Positions 1 to 7,167 of a DNA stretch of 7,167 nucleotides are shown here, piece after piece. The number at the start of each line of letters is the position of its first letter. Positions within the stretch are counted from its first letter, which is position 1. Below the pieces are notes generated by a model, which saw only the letters and a program-made list of their open reading frames with translations, had not been told where the DNA came from and made no database searches. Both the position numbers and the translations under genes were made by a program. Source of the DNA: an uncultured Pedobacter sp. (lineage in GTDB: Bacteria; Bacteroidota; Bacteroidia; Sphingobacteriales; Sphingobacteriaceae); the NCBI GenBank assembly GCA_946478755.1, contig CAMLDJ010000281.1:1-7167 (forward strand). The letters run 5' to 3'.

Positions 1-3000
1 GAAATCTACACTTCTCTCTGGGCCTGGTACTTATAATGGTACTATCAGGATTTACGGCCCTTGCCCAGGTAAAATTAAGCGGAAAGGTAACTGATGAAAA
101 TAACCAGCCTTTCCCCGGTGTTGTTGTTCAGCAATTGAATACACAGAACAAAACAGCTACCGATGCCAATGGAAATTACACCATTACGCTTTTGGATGCA
201 GGAGAAAGGTCGCTGGTGTTTAATTATGTTGGTTATACACCGGTAACCATAGCTTATACGGGGAGCGTAATTCTGAACGCCTCGATGAAACCCGGCAGTT
301 CCAATTTGGAAGAGGTTATTGTTGTAGGATATACCGCCCAGAAAAAGGCTTCTATCTCTGGCGCCGTCACTTCAGTAAATATGAATGATTTATCAAAGAC
401 AAGGATTGCTGATGTAGCTCAAGCCTTGCAGGGCCAGGTTGCCGGCGTGTTTGTGGCCGCAAATACCGGAGCACCAGGCGATGGGATAAAAGTTCGGATC
501 AGGGGTGAGGGAACACTTGGAAATAATGAGGTGTTGTACATTGTGGATGGCGCACCTACCCGCGACATTTCCTTTTTGAACCAATCCGATGTCAAATCAA
601 TGACGGTATTGAAGGATGCCGCCGCGAGTGCCATTTATGGTTCCAGAGCAGCCGGTGGTGTAGTCATCATTACCACAAACAGCGGCCAGAAAGGCCAGTC
701 CAATATTAATGCAGAATTTTATTCAGGTTTTCATCAGGCAACCAACTTACCAAAACTGCTTAATACAGATCAGTATTTAACAATTAAGGATAGAGCATGG
801 CACAATAGCCTCGGCAATTCTGCCACAGCGATCAGTCCCTATCAGGCAGCGAGAAGCAGGACAGATTTGGCCAACACGGATTGGCTGGATGAGCTGTTTG
901 AAACAGGGAATTCTAAAAATCTTCAATTTTCTGTGGATGGAGGTTCGGAAAAAGTACAATATCTAATCTCAACGGGCTATTTCAATCAGGACGGTATCGT
1001 AGTAGAAAATCATGATAAATACGAACGCTTTAATTTCCGGACAAACATTAATGCCGATGTCACTGACCGCTTTAGGGTGGGCGCTAATGTGCAGCTTAGT
1101 CATGCTAAACAGGACAAACTATCATCTAGTGGCGATGTTCCCGGAATCATTCGTCACGCCTTAATCCGGCCTCCGGTTTTAGGCGTGTTTAAGAATGTTA
1201 ATGATCCTACTTATTCTGCTGATGATCCTTATACTGATCTGCCCTTTTATGTGAACAATAATGGAGGATGGGATAAAAACTTCGAGTTCAGTTCAAACCC
1301 GATTGCCATTGTTCACTTTACAAATGATAAACGTAAAACCTTTCAAACATTTGGAAATTTATACGCTGAGTACGATTTCTTAAGTGATAAATCTTTGAAA
1401 TTCAGATCGAATGTTGGTGTAGATATCAGCTTCTCGCACAATAAGAATTTTGCAAAGAATTTTGGGGATGATAATGACAATAACCCCGATGAACTTTACC
1501 CGGGCTTAGGCCGTAATAACAAGCCCAATAACCTGGATGAAAACAGGGGCGAGGTGATGGCCTTCACTTTTACCAATACACTAAACTATGTAAAGACATT
1601 AAACGAAAAACACAATGTAAACCTGTTGTTGGGTACTGAAAACATCAGCAGTAAATCTTCCGGGGTAGGAGGAAGCAGACAGAATTTCGACAATACAAGC
1701 CCCGAGTTCCAATATCTCGATTTTGGTAGCTTAACCAATGCCCGTAGTGCGGGAAGTGCGAGCAGCTTTAACCTGGTGTCATTCTTCGCCTCAGCTACTT
1801 ATGGTTATGACAACAAGTATTTCGCTTCAGCAACAATCAGGGCGGATGGTTCATCTCGTTTTGGCCCTAATCATAAGTGGGGCTATTTTCCCTCAGTTTC
1901 CGCAGGCTGGATCATGTCCAATGAAACATTTATGAAGGAGATGGCCTGGGTCAGTAATCTAAAACTACGTGGAAGCTGGGGTAAATTAGGTAATCAGGAA
2001 ATTCCAAATAATGCGTATGAGAGTATCGTTTCAGAAACAGGTGGTGTAGTTAATGTGGTCAGGTATGGTAATCCAGACATCAAATGGGAAACTACTACCC
2101 AAACAAACTTTGGATTAGACATGGGTATTTTAAACAATAAACTGTCTTTTTCCGCCGACTACTTTATTAAAAAAACAAATGACATCCTGTTAACGGTACA
2201 ACTACCTGCTGTTGCTGTAGGTGTAATCGACAGGACTTACGTTAACGCAGGAGAAGTGAGTAATAAGGGGTTTGAATTTGGATTGAACTTTCAGAACAGT
2301 GATCATAAGTTTAAATACAATGTAAATGCTAATATTGCTACGTTAACCAACAGGGTAAATAAGCTTTACGACTTTGTTACTAATATTACAGATGACAGGA
2401 CACATACCAAAACTGTAGTTGGACAACCCATCAATGCTTATTACGGTTACGTATTCGAAGGCATTTATCAAAATACGGCCGAAATAAACAATCAGCTATT
2501 CAGTAATGTTAATGGAAGAGTTCCTGGCGACATCAGATTTAAAGACCTGAATAATGATGGGGAGATCAATGCTGACGATAGATCCTATATTGGTAATCCT
2601 ATTCCTAATATTACCTATGGGTTTGCTTTTTCGGCCTCTTATCAAAAATTTGATTTCTCATTTTTACTTCAGGGCGTTAACAATGTGGACACCTATAACG
2701 ATTTAAAACAGATTTTAAACTATGATAGCCGCCCTTTTAACTCAATGACTTCCGTGCTGGATAGCTGGAATGGTGAGGGTACAAGTAATATGCTGCCACG
2801 GGTAACCTTGAATAGCAATGGAGGAGGCGAAGTGTCGAGCATTTTTGTAGAAGATGCATCTTATCTCAGATTGAAGAATATTGAAGTCGGCTATACCTTT
2901 AATGTCGCAAAAATAAAATTGAAAAATCTACGTGTTTATGCCTCAGGCCAGAATCTCCTCACTTCTACAGATTATACAGGTTTGGATCCTGAATCCACAT

Positions 3001-3068
3001 CATTGATCGATAAAGGAACCTACCCGCAATCAAAGGCGTTTATTCTTGGATTAAAAATTAAACTTTAA
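1..3068 (+). CDS. SusC/RagA-family TonB-dependent outer-membrane transporter, 5'-partial
   Basis: This is the outer-membrane barrel of a SusC/D glycan importer. The frame is open back to base 3 with no stop, and the residues before the first visible Met (base 36) belong to a hydrophobic signal-peptide core (LGLVLIMVLSGFTALA, then Q), so the true start is probably upstream of the window. Numbering from the Met at base 36: residues 12-90 form a carboxypeptidase-regulatory-like beta-sandwich (GKVTDENNQPFPGV, then TDANGNY). A TonB-box-like stretch EEVIVVGY is at 92-99. The plug is about 105-215, with RIRGEGTLGNNEVLYIVDGAP and VLKDAAASAIYGSRAAGG as hallmarks. The rest is a roughly 790-residue barrel with a calcium-loop-like DLNNDGEINADD at 837-848. 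No STN domain is seen before the beta-sandwich, which argues against control by a FecR-type anti-sigma partner. It ends in GLKIKL, not the usual terminal aromatic residue. The family call is secure; the substrate is not readable. Confidence 0.96.
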   Translation, partial: NLHFSLGLVLIMVLSGFTALAQVKLSGKVTDENNQPFPGVVVQQLNTQNKTATDANGNYTITLLDAGERSLVFNYVGYTPVTIAYTGSVILNASMKPGSSNLEEVIVVGYTAQKKASISGAVTSVNMNDLSKTRIADVAQALQGQVAGVFVAANTGAPGDGIKVRIRGEGTLGNNEVLYIVDGAPTRDISFLNQSDVKSMTVLKDAAASAIYGSRAAGGVVIITTNSGQKGQSNINAEFYSGFHQATNLPKLLNTDQYLTIKDRAWHNSLGNSATAISPYQAARSRTDLANTDWLDELFETGNSKNLQFSVDGGSEKVQYLISTGYFNQDGIVVENHDKYERFNFRTNINADVTDRFRVGANVQLSHAKQDKLSSSGDVPGIIRHALIRPPVLGVFKNVNDPTYSADDPYTDLPFYVNNNGGWDKNFEFSSNPIAIVHFTNDKRKTFQTFGNLYAEYDFLSDKSLKFRSNVGVDISFSHNKNFAKNFGDDNDNNPDELYPGLGRNNKPNNLDENRGEVMAFTFTNTLNYVKTLNEKHNVNLLLGTENISSKSSGVGGSRQNFDNTSPEFQYLDFGSLTNARSAGSASSFNLVSFFASATYGYDNKYFASATIRADGSSRFGPNHKWGYFPSVSAGWIMSNETFMKEMAWVSNLKLRGSWGKLGNQEIPNNAYESIVSETGGVVNVVRYGNPDIKWETTTQTNFGLDMGILNNKLSFSADYFIKKTNDILLTVQLPAVAVGVIDRTYVNAGEVSNKGFEFGLNFQNSDHKFKYNVNANIATLTNRVNKLYDFVTNITDDRTHTKTVVGQPINAYYGYVFEGIYQNTAEINNQLFSNVNGRVPGDIRFKDLNNDGEINADDRSYIGNPIPNITYGFAFSASYQKFDFSFLLQGVNNVDTYNDLKQILNYDSRPFNSMTSVLDSWNGEGTSNMLPRVTLNSNGGGEVSSIFVEDASYLRLKNIEVGYTFNVAKIKLKNLRVYASGQNLLTSTDYTGLDPESTSLIDKGTYPQSKAFILGLKIKL

Positions 3069-3092
3069 AACACCAGCTTAAAAATATTTGTC

Positions 3093-4577
3093 ATGAAAAA
3101 TTTATCAATCATAGGTGTGCTGTTTGCGCTTGTTTCTTTAGCCGGGTGTAAAAAAACACTTACTACAGAGGCTATTGGCTTAACCACATTAGAAAAGGCA
3201 AACTCTACTCCGACATTAAACACGGTAGAGAATTCTGTCAACTCTTCTTATCAAATGCTTTCCGAGCGCTTAAACATATTAGCCGAATGGGACTGGGCCG
3301 GAGGACTGGTTTTCCAGAATGATTATATCCTGCAGGATGTCGCCTCTGACGACATGGAAAAGAAATGGAATCCTGATGGCGACCAGCCATGGATAGACGA
3401 TGTCAATAACTTCAGTTTTACAGCGACCAATGGCGGCCCCAATGGCTTATGGAAGTACGACTATGAAGGCATTAAAAGATTGAATATTGCCATCGGCTTG
3501 CTTACTAAACCGGATATCGAAGCCATTACAGGGATTACCGCAGCCAGAAAAAATCAATTGTTAGCCGAAGCTTATTTCTTAAGGTCATATTACTACTTTT
3601 CACTGGTATCCAATTTTGGTGATGTTCCTTTAATTACCGAAACAGTTCAAACTTTTCAGGAAGCCTTTAAGGTCGCTGTAAAAGCCAATAAAACTGTGGT
3701 TTGGGAAAGGATAAAGGCCGACCTGGCACTCGCAAAGGCCATGTTGCCAAATACAAAGTTTAGTTCTGCTACCGAAAAGTGGAGAGTTTCCAAAGGTGCT
3801 GTTATCGCATTGCAGGCGAAATCGGCTTTGTATACCGAAAAATGGGACGATGTGATTACCCTGGTAACAGAATTGGAAGGGCTAAAATTTTATGATCTCA
3901 ATGCGAATTATTTCGACAGTTTCAGTACCGCTAAAGAGTTTACAGATAATGAAGTGATTTTCTGCTATGATCATCAGAGCGGTCAGACACCAAGAAATGG
4001 AAATGGAATTTGTGCTCCTTTAGGCTGGGGATTTTTTGCACCTAGCAACGACTTTCTGAATGCTTTTGAACCAAATGATCCCAGAAAACTTTATACTGTA
4101 GATGTTCCCAACCAGAATGTGAATAAAATTTTGGGCAGTCTGAATGGGGCAAATAAAGGTGATGATGATGCCCCAACCAATAAAGTTTACATCCGCTTTG
4201 CTGATGTCTTGCTTTGGAAAGCCGAGGCTTATATTGAAAAAGGAAATTATCCAGATGCCATTGCAATTATTAATAGAATCAGGACTAGAGCCAGAACCAC
4301 AGTTTCTGCCACCGGAACTATACCACCGGCAGGCACTTTGCCTGATCGACCAGCTTCTACAAATAAGGAAGTGGTAAAAGGCTGGCTGATCTCTGAAAGA
4401 AGAGTCGAACTTGGTTTTGAATCCCAAAGGTTCCTGGATCTTAAACGATGGGGGCTGGCAAAATCCGTTTTAACTGCACATGGCAAAAACTTTCTGGATA
4501 AGCATTACCTATATCCCATTCCTCAAAATGAGGTGGATGCTTCTGCCGGAACTTTAGTACAAAATGCAGGCTATTAG
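3093..4577 (+). CDS. SusD/RagB-family glycan-binding outer-membrane lipoprotein
   Basis: This is the surface partner of the upstream SusC protein: SusD proteins form a lid over the SusC barrel and help bind the oligosaccharide. The 494 residues are within the family's usual range. Residues 1-19 are a lipoprotein signal peptide with lipobox SLAGC, so Cys19 is the likely lipidated residue. The mature N-terminus (KKTLTTE) lacks an obvious acidic surface-export signal. The helical TPR-type core is visible at 155-182 (AEAYFLRSYYYFSLVSNFGD) and 367-400 (IRFADVLLWKAEAYIEKGN, then AIINRIRTRA). The C-terminal RagB/SusD signature is ERRVELGFESQRFLDLKRWG at 435-454, followed by YLYPIPQNEVDAS. The gene begins 24 bases after the susC-like stop with no promoter between, so the two are probably co-transcribed. 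The start was chosen because it immediately precedes the signal peptide. Ligand specificity cannot be inferred from sequence. Confidence 0.96.
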   Translation: MKNLSIIGVLFALVSLAGCKKTLTTEAIGLTTLEKANSTPTLNTVENSVNSSYQMLSERLNILAEWDWAGGLVFQNDYILQDVASDDMEKKWNPDGDQPWIDDVNNFSFTATNGGPNGLWKYDYEGIKRLNIAIGLLTKPDIEAITGITAARKNQLLAEAYFLRSYYYFSLVSNFGDVPLITETVQTFQEAFKVAVKANKTVVWERIKADLALAKAMLPNTKFSSATEKWRVSKGAVIALQAKSALYTEKWDDVITLVTELEGLKFYDLNANYFDSFSTAKEFTDNEVIFCYDHQSGQTPRNGNGICAPLGWGFFAPSNDFLNAFEPNDPRKLYTVDVPNQNVNKILGSLNGANKGDDDAPTNKVYIRFADVLLWKAEAYIEKGNYPDAIAIINRIRTRARTTVSATGTIPPAGTLPDRPASTNKEVVKGWLISERRVELGFESQRFLDLKRWGLAKSVLTAHGKNFLDKHYLYPIPQNEVDASAGTLVQNAGY

Positions 4578-4590
4578 TTATTTATAGAAC

Positions 4591-4643
4591 AAGCGTCCCT
4601 GCAGGCTGATTTTAGAGGCTTGTAGGGGAATTGTACGCTTTTT
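4591..4643 (+). terminator. Imperfect hairpin with T-tract between susD-like and GH130 genes (possible partial terminator or mRNA-stabilising element)
   Basis: An outer stem pairs AAGCGT (4591-4596) perfectly with ACGCTT (4635-4640). An inner 11-pair stem joins 4597-4607 to 4617-4627, with three G-U pairs and a 9-base loop (4608-4616). A 7-base bulge (4628-4634) lies on the 3' side. The 3' arm runs into TTTTT at 4639-4643. The 5' arm contains the 8-base palindrome CCTGCAGG (4598-4605). Position and T-tract resemble an intrinsic terminator, but the GH130 start codon is only 10 bases after the T-tract and no separate promoter is visible. Partial termination, or protection of the susCD transcript 3' end after processing, is therefore more likely than a full stop. 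The pairing was worked out by eye, without a folding energy. Confidence 0.55.
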
Positions 4644-4653
4644 ATACTTATTT

Positions 4654-5718
4654 ATGAAAGATCAAGCACAACGATTTATACAAAACCCATTGCTTTCACC
4701 AAAAGATTTAAAGCCGAGCAGGCCAGGGCTGGAAATTACCTGTCTGCTGAACCCCGGTGTTTTTACCTTTGAAGGGAAAACCTGGCTGTTGATCCGTGTA
4801 GCGGAAAGACCACAACAAGTGGAAGGGGTTATTTCCTTTCCGGTGCTAAAAGGAAACGGCATTGAAATAATAGAAATTTCGGCTGATGATCCTGATCTGA
4901 ATACTGACGATCCACGGGTGATCCGCTATGCAGGTATGGATTACCTGACCACCTTGTCGCATTTGCGCCTGCTTTGCAGCGATAATGGCGTCCATTTTTA
5001 CGAACCGGAAGGGTACCCGCTTTTACAGGGGGAAACCACCCAGGAAACTTTTGGCGTAGAAGACTGCCGGGTAACCTTCATTGAGGACGTGTATTATCTG
5101 TCCTATACCGCTGTTTCTGAGCGCGGTGTGGGGGTAGGTCTGAAGACAACAAAAGACTGGAAGAATTTTACCTCCGAAGGGATGATCATTCCTCCGCACA
5201 ACAAAGACTGCGCTATTTTTGAAGAAAAGATCAACGGTAAGTTCTATGCCCTGCACCGGCCCAGCAGTGTTGACATTGGTGGAAATTACATCTGGATCGC
5301 CGAATCTCCGGATGGAATACACTGGGGACGGCATAAGTGTATTGTTACCACCAGGAAGAATCACTGGGATAGTGTCCGGGTCGGAGCAGGTGCGGCACCT
5401 ATCAAAACAGAGAAGGGCTGGCTTGAGATTTATCACGGGGCCAATGCCGGACACAGGTACTGTCTGGGCGCTTTTCTAATGGATCTCGAAGATCCTTCGA
5501 TCATACTGGCACGTAGCGACGAGCCGATAATGGTACCCACAGCGACCTACGAACTGACCGGCTTTTTCGGTCATGTCGTATTTACAAATGGCCACATCGT
5601 CCATGGTGATGAACTGACCATCTATTATGGTGCTGCAGATGAATTTGTCTGTGGAGCTAAATTCTCTATCTCGGAAATACTAACCTCCCTATCTTATCAT
5701 CATGATTCAGAAATTTAA
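4654..5718 (+). CDS. GH130-family beta-mannoside phosphorylase (or related beta-mannosidase), cytoplasmic
   Basis: The 354-residue protein matches the GH130 five-bladed beta-propeller family, whose members phosphorolyse beta-mannosides to mannose 1-phosphate or, in a subset, hydrolyse beta-1,2-mannosides. Visible landmarks: NPLLSPKDLKPSRP at 11-24; LLIRVAERP at 45-53; LSHLRLLCSDNGVHF at 101-115; GVEDCRVT at 134-141, where Asp138 matches the family's proposed general acid in the usual EDPR motif, here with Cys replacing Pro; NKDCAIF at 183-189; LHRP at 200-203; GAGAAPIKTEKGWLEIYHG at 244-262; and YYGAAD at 324-329. Arg140, Arg202, Lys251 and His261 are basic candidates for phosphate contact, by family analogy only. 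There is no signal peptide, which fits a cytoplasmic, phosphate-dependent enzyme. In-frame codons before the ATG offer no earlier start back through the T-tract. The gene overlaps the MFS gene by 17 bases, suggesting import and cleavage of the same disaccharide. The family is secure; reaction type and linkage are not settled. Confidence 0.9.
   Translation: MKDQAQRFIQNPLLSPKDLKPSRPGLEITCLLNPGVFTFEGKTWLLIRVAERPQQVEGVISFPVLKGNGIEIIEISADDPDLNTDDPRVIRYAGMDYLTTLSHLRLLCSDNGVHFYEPEGYPLLQGETTQETFGVEDCRVTFIEDVYYLSYTAVSERGVGVGLKTTKDWKNFTSEGMIIPPHNKDCAIFEEKINGKFYALHRPSSVDIGGNYIWIAESPDGIHWGRHKCIVTTRKNHWDSVRVGAGAAPIKTEKGWLEIYHGANAGHRYCLGAFLMDLEDPSIILARSDEPIMVPTATYELTGFFGHVVFTNGHIVHGDELTIYYGAADEFVCGAKFSISEILTSLSYHHDSEI
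5702..5718 (+). other. 17-base GH130/MFS gene overlap, probable translational coupling
   Basis: The MFS start codon (5702-5704) lies inside the GH130 gene, whose TAA stop is at 5716-5718 in a different frame. The MFS gene has no clear Shine-Dalgarno sequence just upstream, as is normal in Bacteroidota, and its next in-frame Met is residue 45, after the first membrane helix. The overlapping start is therefore the only sensible one. Such an overlap usually means a shared transcript and coupled translation; coupling itself is inferred. Confidence 0.75.
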
Positions 5719-6997
5719 ATCTGAGATCGCACATTTTAATGCGCAGTCGCATAACTTTAAGGTACTTACCTTAACCAACCTGATCTATAGCATTGTTTTG
5801 CCGGTGATTGATATTTTTGTCGCGGCCTATGTGATGCGGAGCTCCAATGATCCGGTAAAGGTAGTGGTATATCAGCTGACCATTTACACCGGTATTCCTT
5901 TAACATTTCTGATCAATGGCTGGCTGTTAAACCGTTTCCCGATCAAAGTACTGTACTCCCTTGGTATGGTGCTCAGCGCCGTCTCCATGATGATCATGAT
6001 GTCACTGACAACGCTTGATATTGCCGGTATTGGCATTGCAGGAATTGTGATGGGTATGTCATTCGGCTTTTATTGGGCAAACCGGGATTTTTTGGCCTTG
6101 GCAACGACCAACGATGGCAACCGCAACTATTATTATGGCCTGGAGACTTTTTTCTATACGGTTATCGCGGTAGTGATCCCCGTCCTGATCGGCTGGTTTA
6201 TCGAGGGGCTTGCAGGAACCGGAGAGGTAAAGCTGGCATATAGAATTGTCACAGGTATTGTGTTTGCAATTACACTGGCAGCTTCCATGATGTGTTTCAC
6301 AGGCAAGTTTACAAATCCTTTGAACAAGAAGTTTATCTACTTCAGATTTAACCCATACTGGTACAGGCTGATGTTCCTTGCCGTATTAAAGGGCCTGGTC
6401 CAGGGCTTCCTGGTCACCGCTCCGGCAATGCTAATCATGCTGCTGCTTGGCAAAGAAGGAGCGCTGGGAACGGCGCAGTCTGTGGGGGCTATATTTGCGG
6501 CCATACTGATGTATATTATTGGTCGCAGAACTAGTCCCGGGCACAGGCTTTATGTATTTGGAACGGGCTTAGTCCTTTTCACAGTCGCCGCAATTATCAA
6601 TGGAATTTTGTTTAACGAAACCGGAGTGATCTTATTTATGTTGTTCCTGCTCCTCGCTAAGCCTTTATTGGACCTTGCTTATTTTCCGATCCAGTTCAGC
6701 GTGATTGATGTGCTGACCAAAAAGGAAAAAAGAAGTGAATTTGCCTATATCCTTAATCATGAAGCCGGACTGTACCTTGGTCGCTTAACCGGTGCAGGAA
6801 CATTTTTATCGCTTGCTTATTTTTTTTCCAATGAGATCGCCCTGCGTTATGCCATTATTATTGTAGCGGTATTGCAATTGAGCTCCTACTGGGTAGCAAA
6901 AGGCATTCTTAACAAAGGTAAAATTATGACTGAGGAACTTGAAACAGAAGAAAGGGCCCTGGCCAATACGGTTAACCCCAGTCACTCTGTTGTTTAG
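5702..6997 (+). CDS. Major facilitator superfamily (MFS) inner-membrane transporter, probably for a sugar or oligosaccharide
   Basis: The 431-residue protein has about 12 hydrophobic helices, near residues 22-44, 56-74, 83-101, 106-126, 150-168, 180-199, 222-244, 256-274, 283-303, 306-328, 358-376 and 379-400. A 22-residue basic and aromatic cytoplasmic loop separates the two six-helix halves (200-221). An acidic tail (EELETEERAL) follows helix 12. The loop between helices 2 and 3, GWLLNRFPIK (73-82), resembles MFS motif A with Asn in place of the usual Asp. Polar residues inside predicted helices (Asp37, Arg128, Gln234, Asp324) are candidates for substrate or proton handling. Overlap with the GH130 gene suggests it imports the GH130 substrate, perhaps a mannosyl disaccharide, from the periplasm. 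The substrate is inferred only from context, and I do not recognise a named orthologue. A T8 run (6820-6827) codes for Phe-Phe and leaves the frame intact. Confidence 0.88.
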   Translation: MIQKFKSEIAHFNAQSHNFKVLTLTNLIYSIVLPVIDIFVAAYVMRSSNDPVKVVVYQLTIYTGIPLTFLINGWLLNRFPIKVLYSLGMVLSAVSMMIMMSLTTLDIAGIGIAGIVMGMSFGFYWANRDFLALATTNDGNRNYYYGLETFFYTVIAVVIPVLIGWFIEGLAGTGEVKLAYRIVTGIVFAITLAASMMCFTGKFTNPLNKKFIYFRFNPYWYRLMFLAVLKGLVQGFLVTAPAMLIMLLLGKEGALGTAQSVGAIFAAILMYIIGRRTSPGHRLYVFGTGLVLFTVAAIINGILFNETGVILFMLFLLLAKPLLDLAYFPIQFSVIDVLTKKEKRSEFAYILNHEAGLYLGRLTGAGTFLSLAYFFSNEIALRYAIIIVAVLQLSSYWVAKGILNKGKIMTEELETEERALANTVNPSHSVV

Positions 6998-7044
6998 AAA
7001 TGTAAAAGGAGCCCATATTCGTTGATATTTATATAAACCCGATA

Positions 7045-7167
7045 ATGATAAGATTTAAGCTGTCTTTAAGACTTACCCTTCTTTGCCTATTTATTGCTAC
7101 ACTCGGTTATACGCAGGTTAAACAGATTGATGTTGACCGGGTAAATGCCATGGCAGATGTGCCTAAG
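7045..7167 (+). CDS. Exported protein of unknown function, N-terminal 41 codons only (3'-partial)
   Basis: An ATG at 7045 opens a frame that stays open to the window end. Residues 1-24 look like an export signal: basic start (MIRFK, Arg9), hydrophobic core LTLLCLFIATLGY, and likely signal peptidase I cleavage just before Gln24. Cys14 is preceded by Leu, so a lipobox is unlikely. The visible mature part is QVKQIDVDRVNAMADVPK. An upstream in-frame stop at 7003-7005, with no ATG, GTG or TTG between, supports this start. The purine-rich AAAAGGAG at 7004-7011 is about 33 bases away, too far to act as its ribosome site. It begins 47 bases after the MFS stop with no terminator between, so it is probably in the same operon. 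The N-terminus is vaguely like secreted Bacteroidota carbohydrate-active enzymes (from memory, weak). A periplasmic or surface glycosidase would fit the locus, but function cannot be assigned from 41 residues. Confidence 0.75.
   Translation, partial: MIRFKLSLRLTLLCLFIATLGYTQVKQIDVDRVNAMADVPK

Noticed and set aside
3083..3090. AATATTTG just before the susD-like start, resembling the Bacteroidota -7 promoter TAnnTTTG
   Set aside because: The TA dinucleotide is AA here, and transcription from it would leave almost no leader before the ATG. The 24-base gap within a susCD pair is best explained by co-transcription.
4020..4427. Open minus-strand frames inside the susD-like gene, one rich in His
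   Set aside because: They lie wholly opposite a strongly conserved coding region, show no recognisable domain, and the His run is only the complement of GATGATGATG on the coding strand.
5023..5454. 143-codon minus-strand open frame opposite the GH130 gene
   Set aside because: It mirrors conserved GH130 motifs, has no recognisable protein features, and is explained as a by-product of the higher GC content of that gene.
6820..6827. T8 homopolymer in the MFS gene as a possible slippage or phase-variation site
   Set aside because: The run encodes Phe-Phe within a membrane segment and the frame continues normally to a full-length C-terminus. A single T8 run is common by chance in helix-coding DNA.
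7004..7011. AAAAGGAG as a Shine-Dalgarno sequence for the last gene
   Set aside because: It lies about 33 bases from the ATG at 7045, no start codon in that frame lies closer, and Bacteroidota rarely rely on such motifs.

Overview
The window looks like part of a polysaccharide utilization locus (PUL) from a Bacteroidota genome. A soil or environmental Sphingobacteriaceae member such as Pedobacter would fit, but that is inferred from protein style and base composition, not from a marker gene. The diagnostic evidence is a SusC/RagA-type TonB-dependent transporter followed directly by a SusD/RagB-type lipoprotein, a pair essentially confined to this phylum. Start codons without a well-placed Shine-Dalgarno sequence also fit. 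Everything readable is on the + strand, and no intergenic gap exceeds 80 bases.

Layout: (1) bases 1-3068, a SusC-like outer-membrane transporter whose 5' end lies outside the window; (2) 3093-4577, its SusD-like surface lipoprotein, 24 bases downstream; (3) a 76-base gap with a long imperfect hairpin and T-tract (about 4591-4643), the only obvious non-coding structure; (4) 4654-5718, a cytoplasmic GH130-family enzyme (mannoside phosphorylase or related beta-mannosidase); (5) 5702-6997, a 12-helix MFS transporter overlapping the GH130 gene by 17 bases; (6) 7045 to the window end, the first 41 codons of an exported protein, cut off by the window edge.

Inferred pathway: the SusC/D complex captures an oligosaccharide at the cell surface and moves it across the outer membrane using TonB energy. 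Periplasmic or surface enzymes, of which the truncated last gene may encode one, trim it. The MFS protein imports a small product, plausibly a mannose-containing disaccharide. The GH130 enzyme, which has no export signal, then cleaves it in the cytoplasm, most likely by phosphorolysis. The GH130 assignment points to a beta-mannoside-containing glycan (N-glycan core, mannan or similar); the exact linkage cannot be read from this sequence.

No RNA gene, insertion sequence, CRISPR array or convincing Bacteroidota promoter was seen. The window is a fairly ordinary PUL segment. The points most worth a second look are the hairpin separating susCD from the GH130-MFS pair, the tight GH130-MFS overlap, and the phosphorylase-versus-hydrolase question for the GH130 enzyme.
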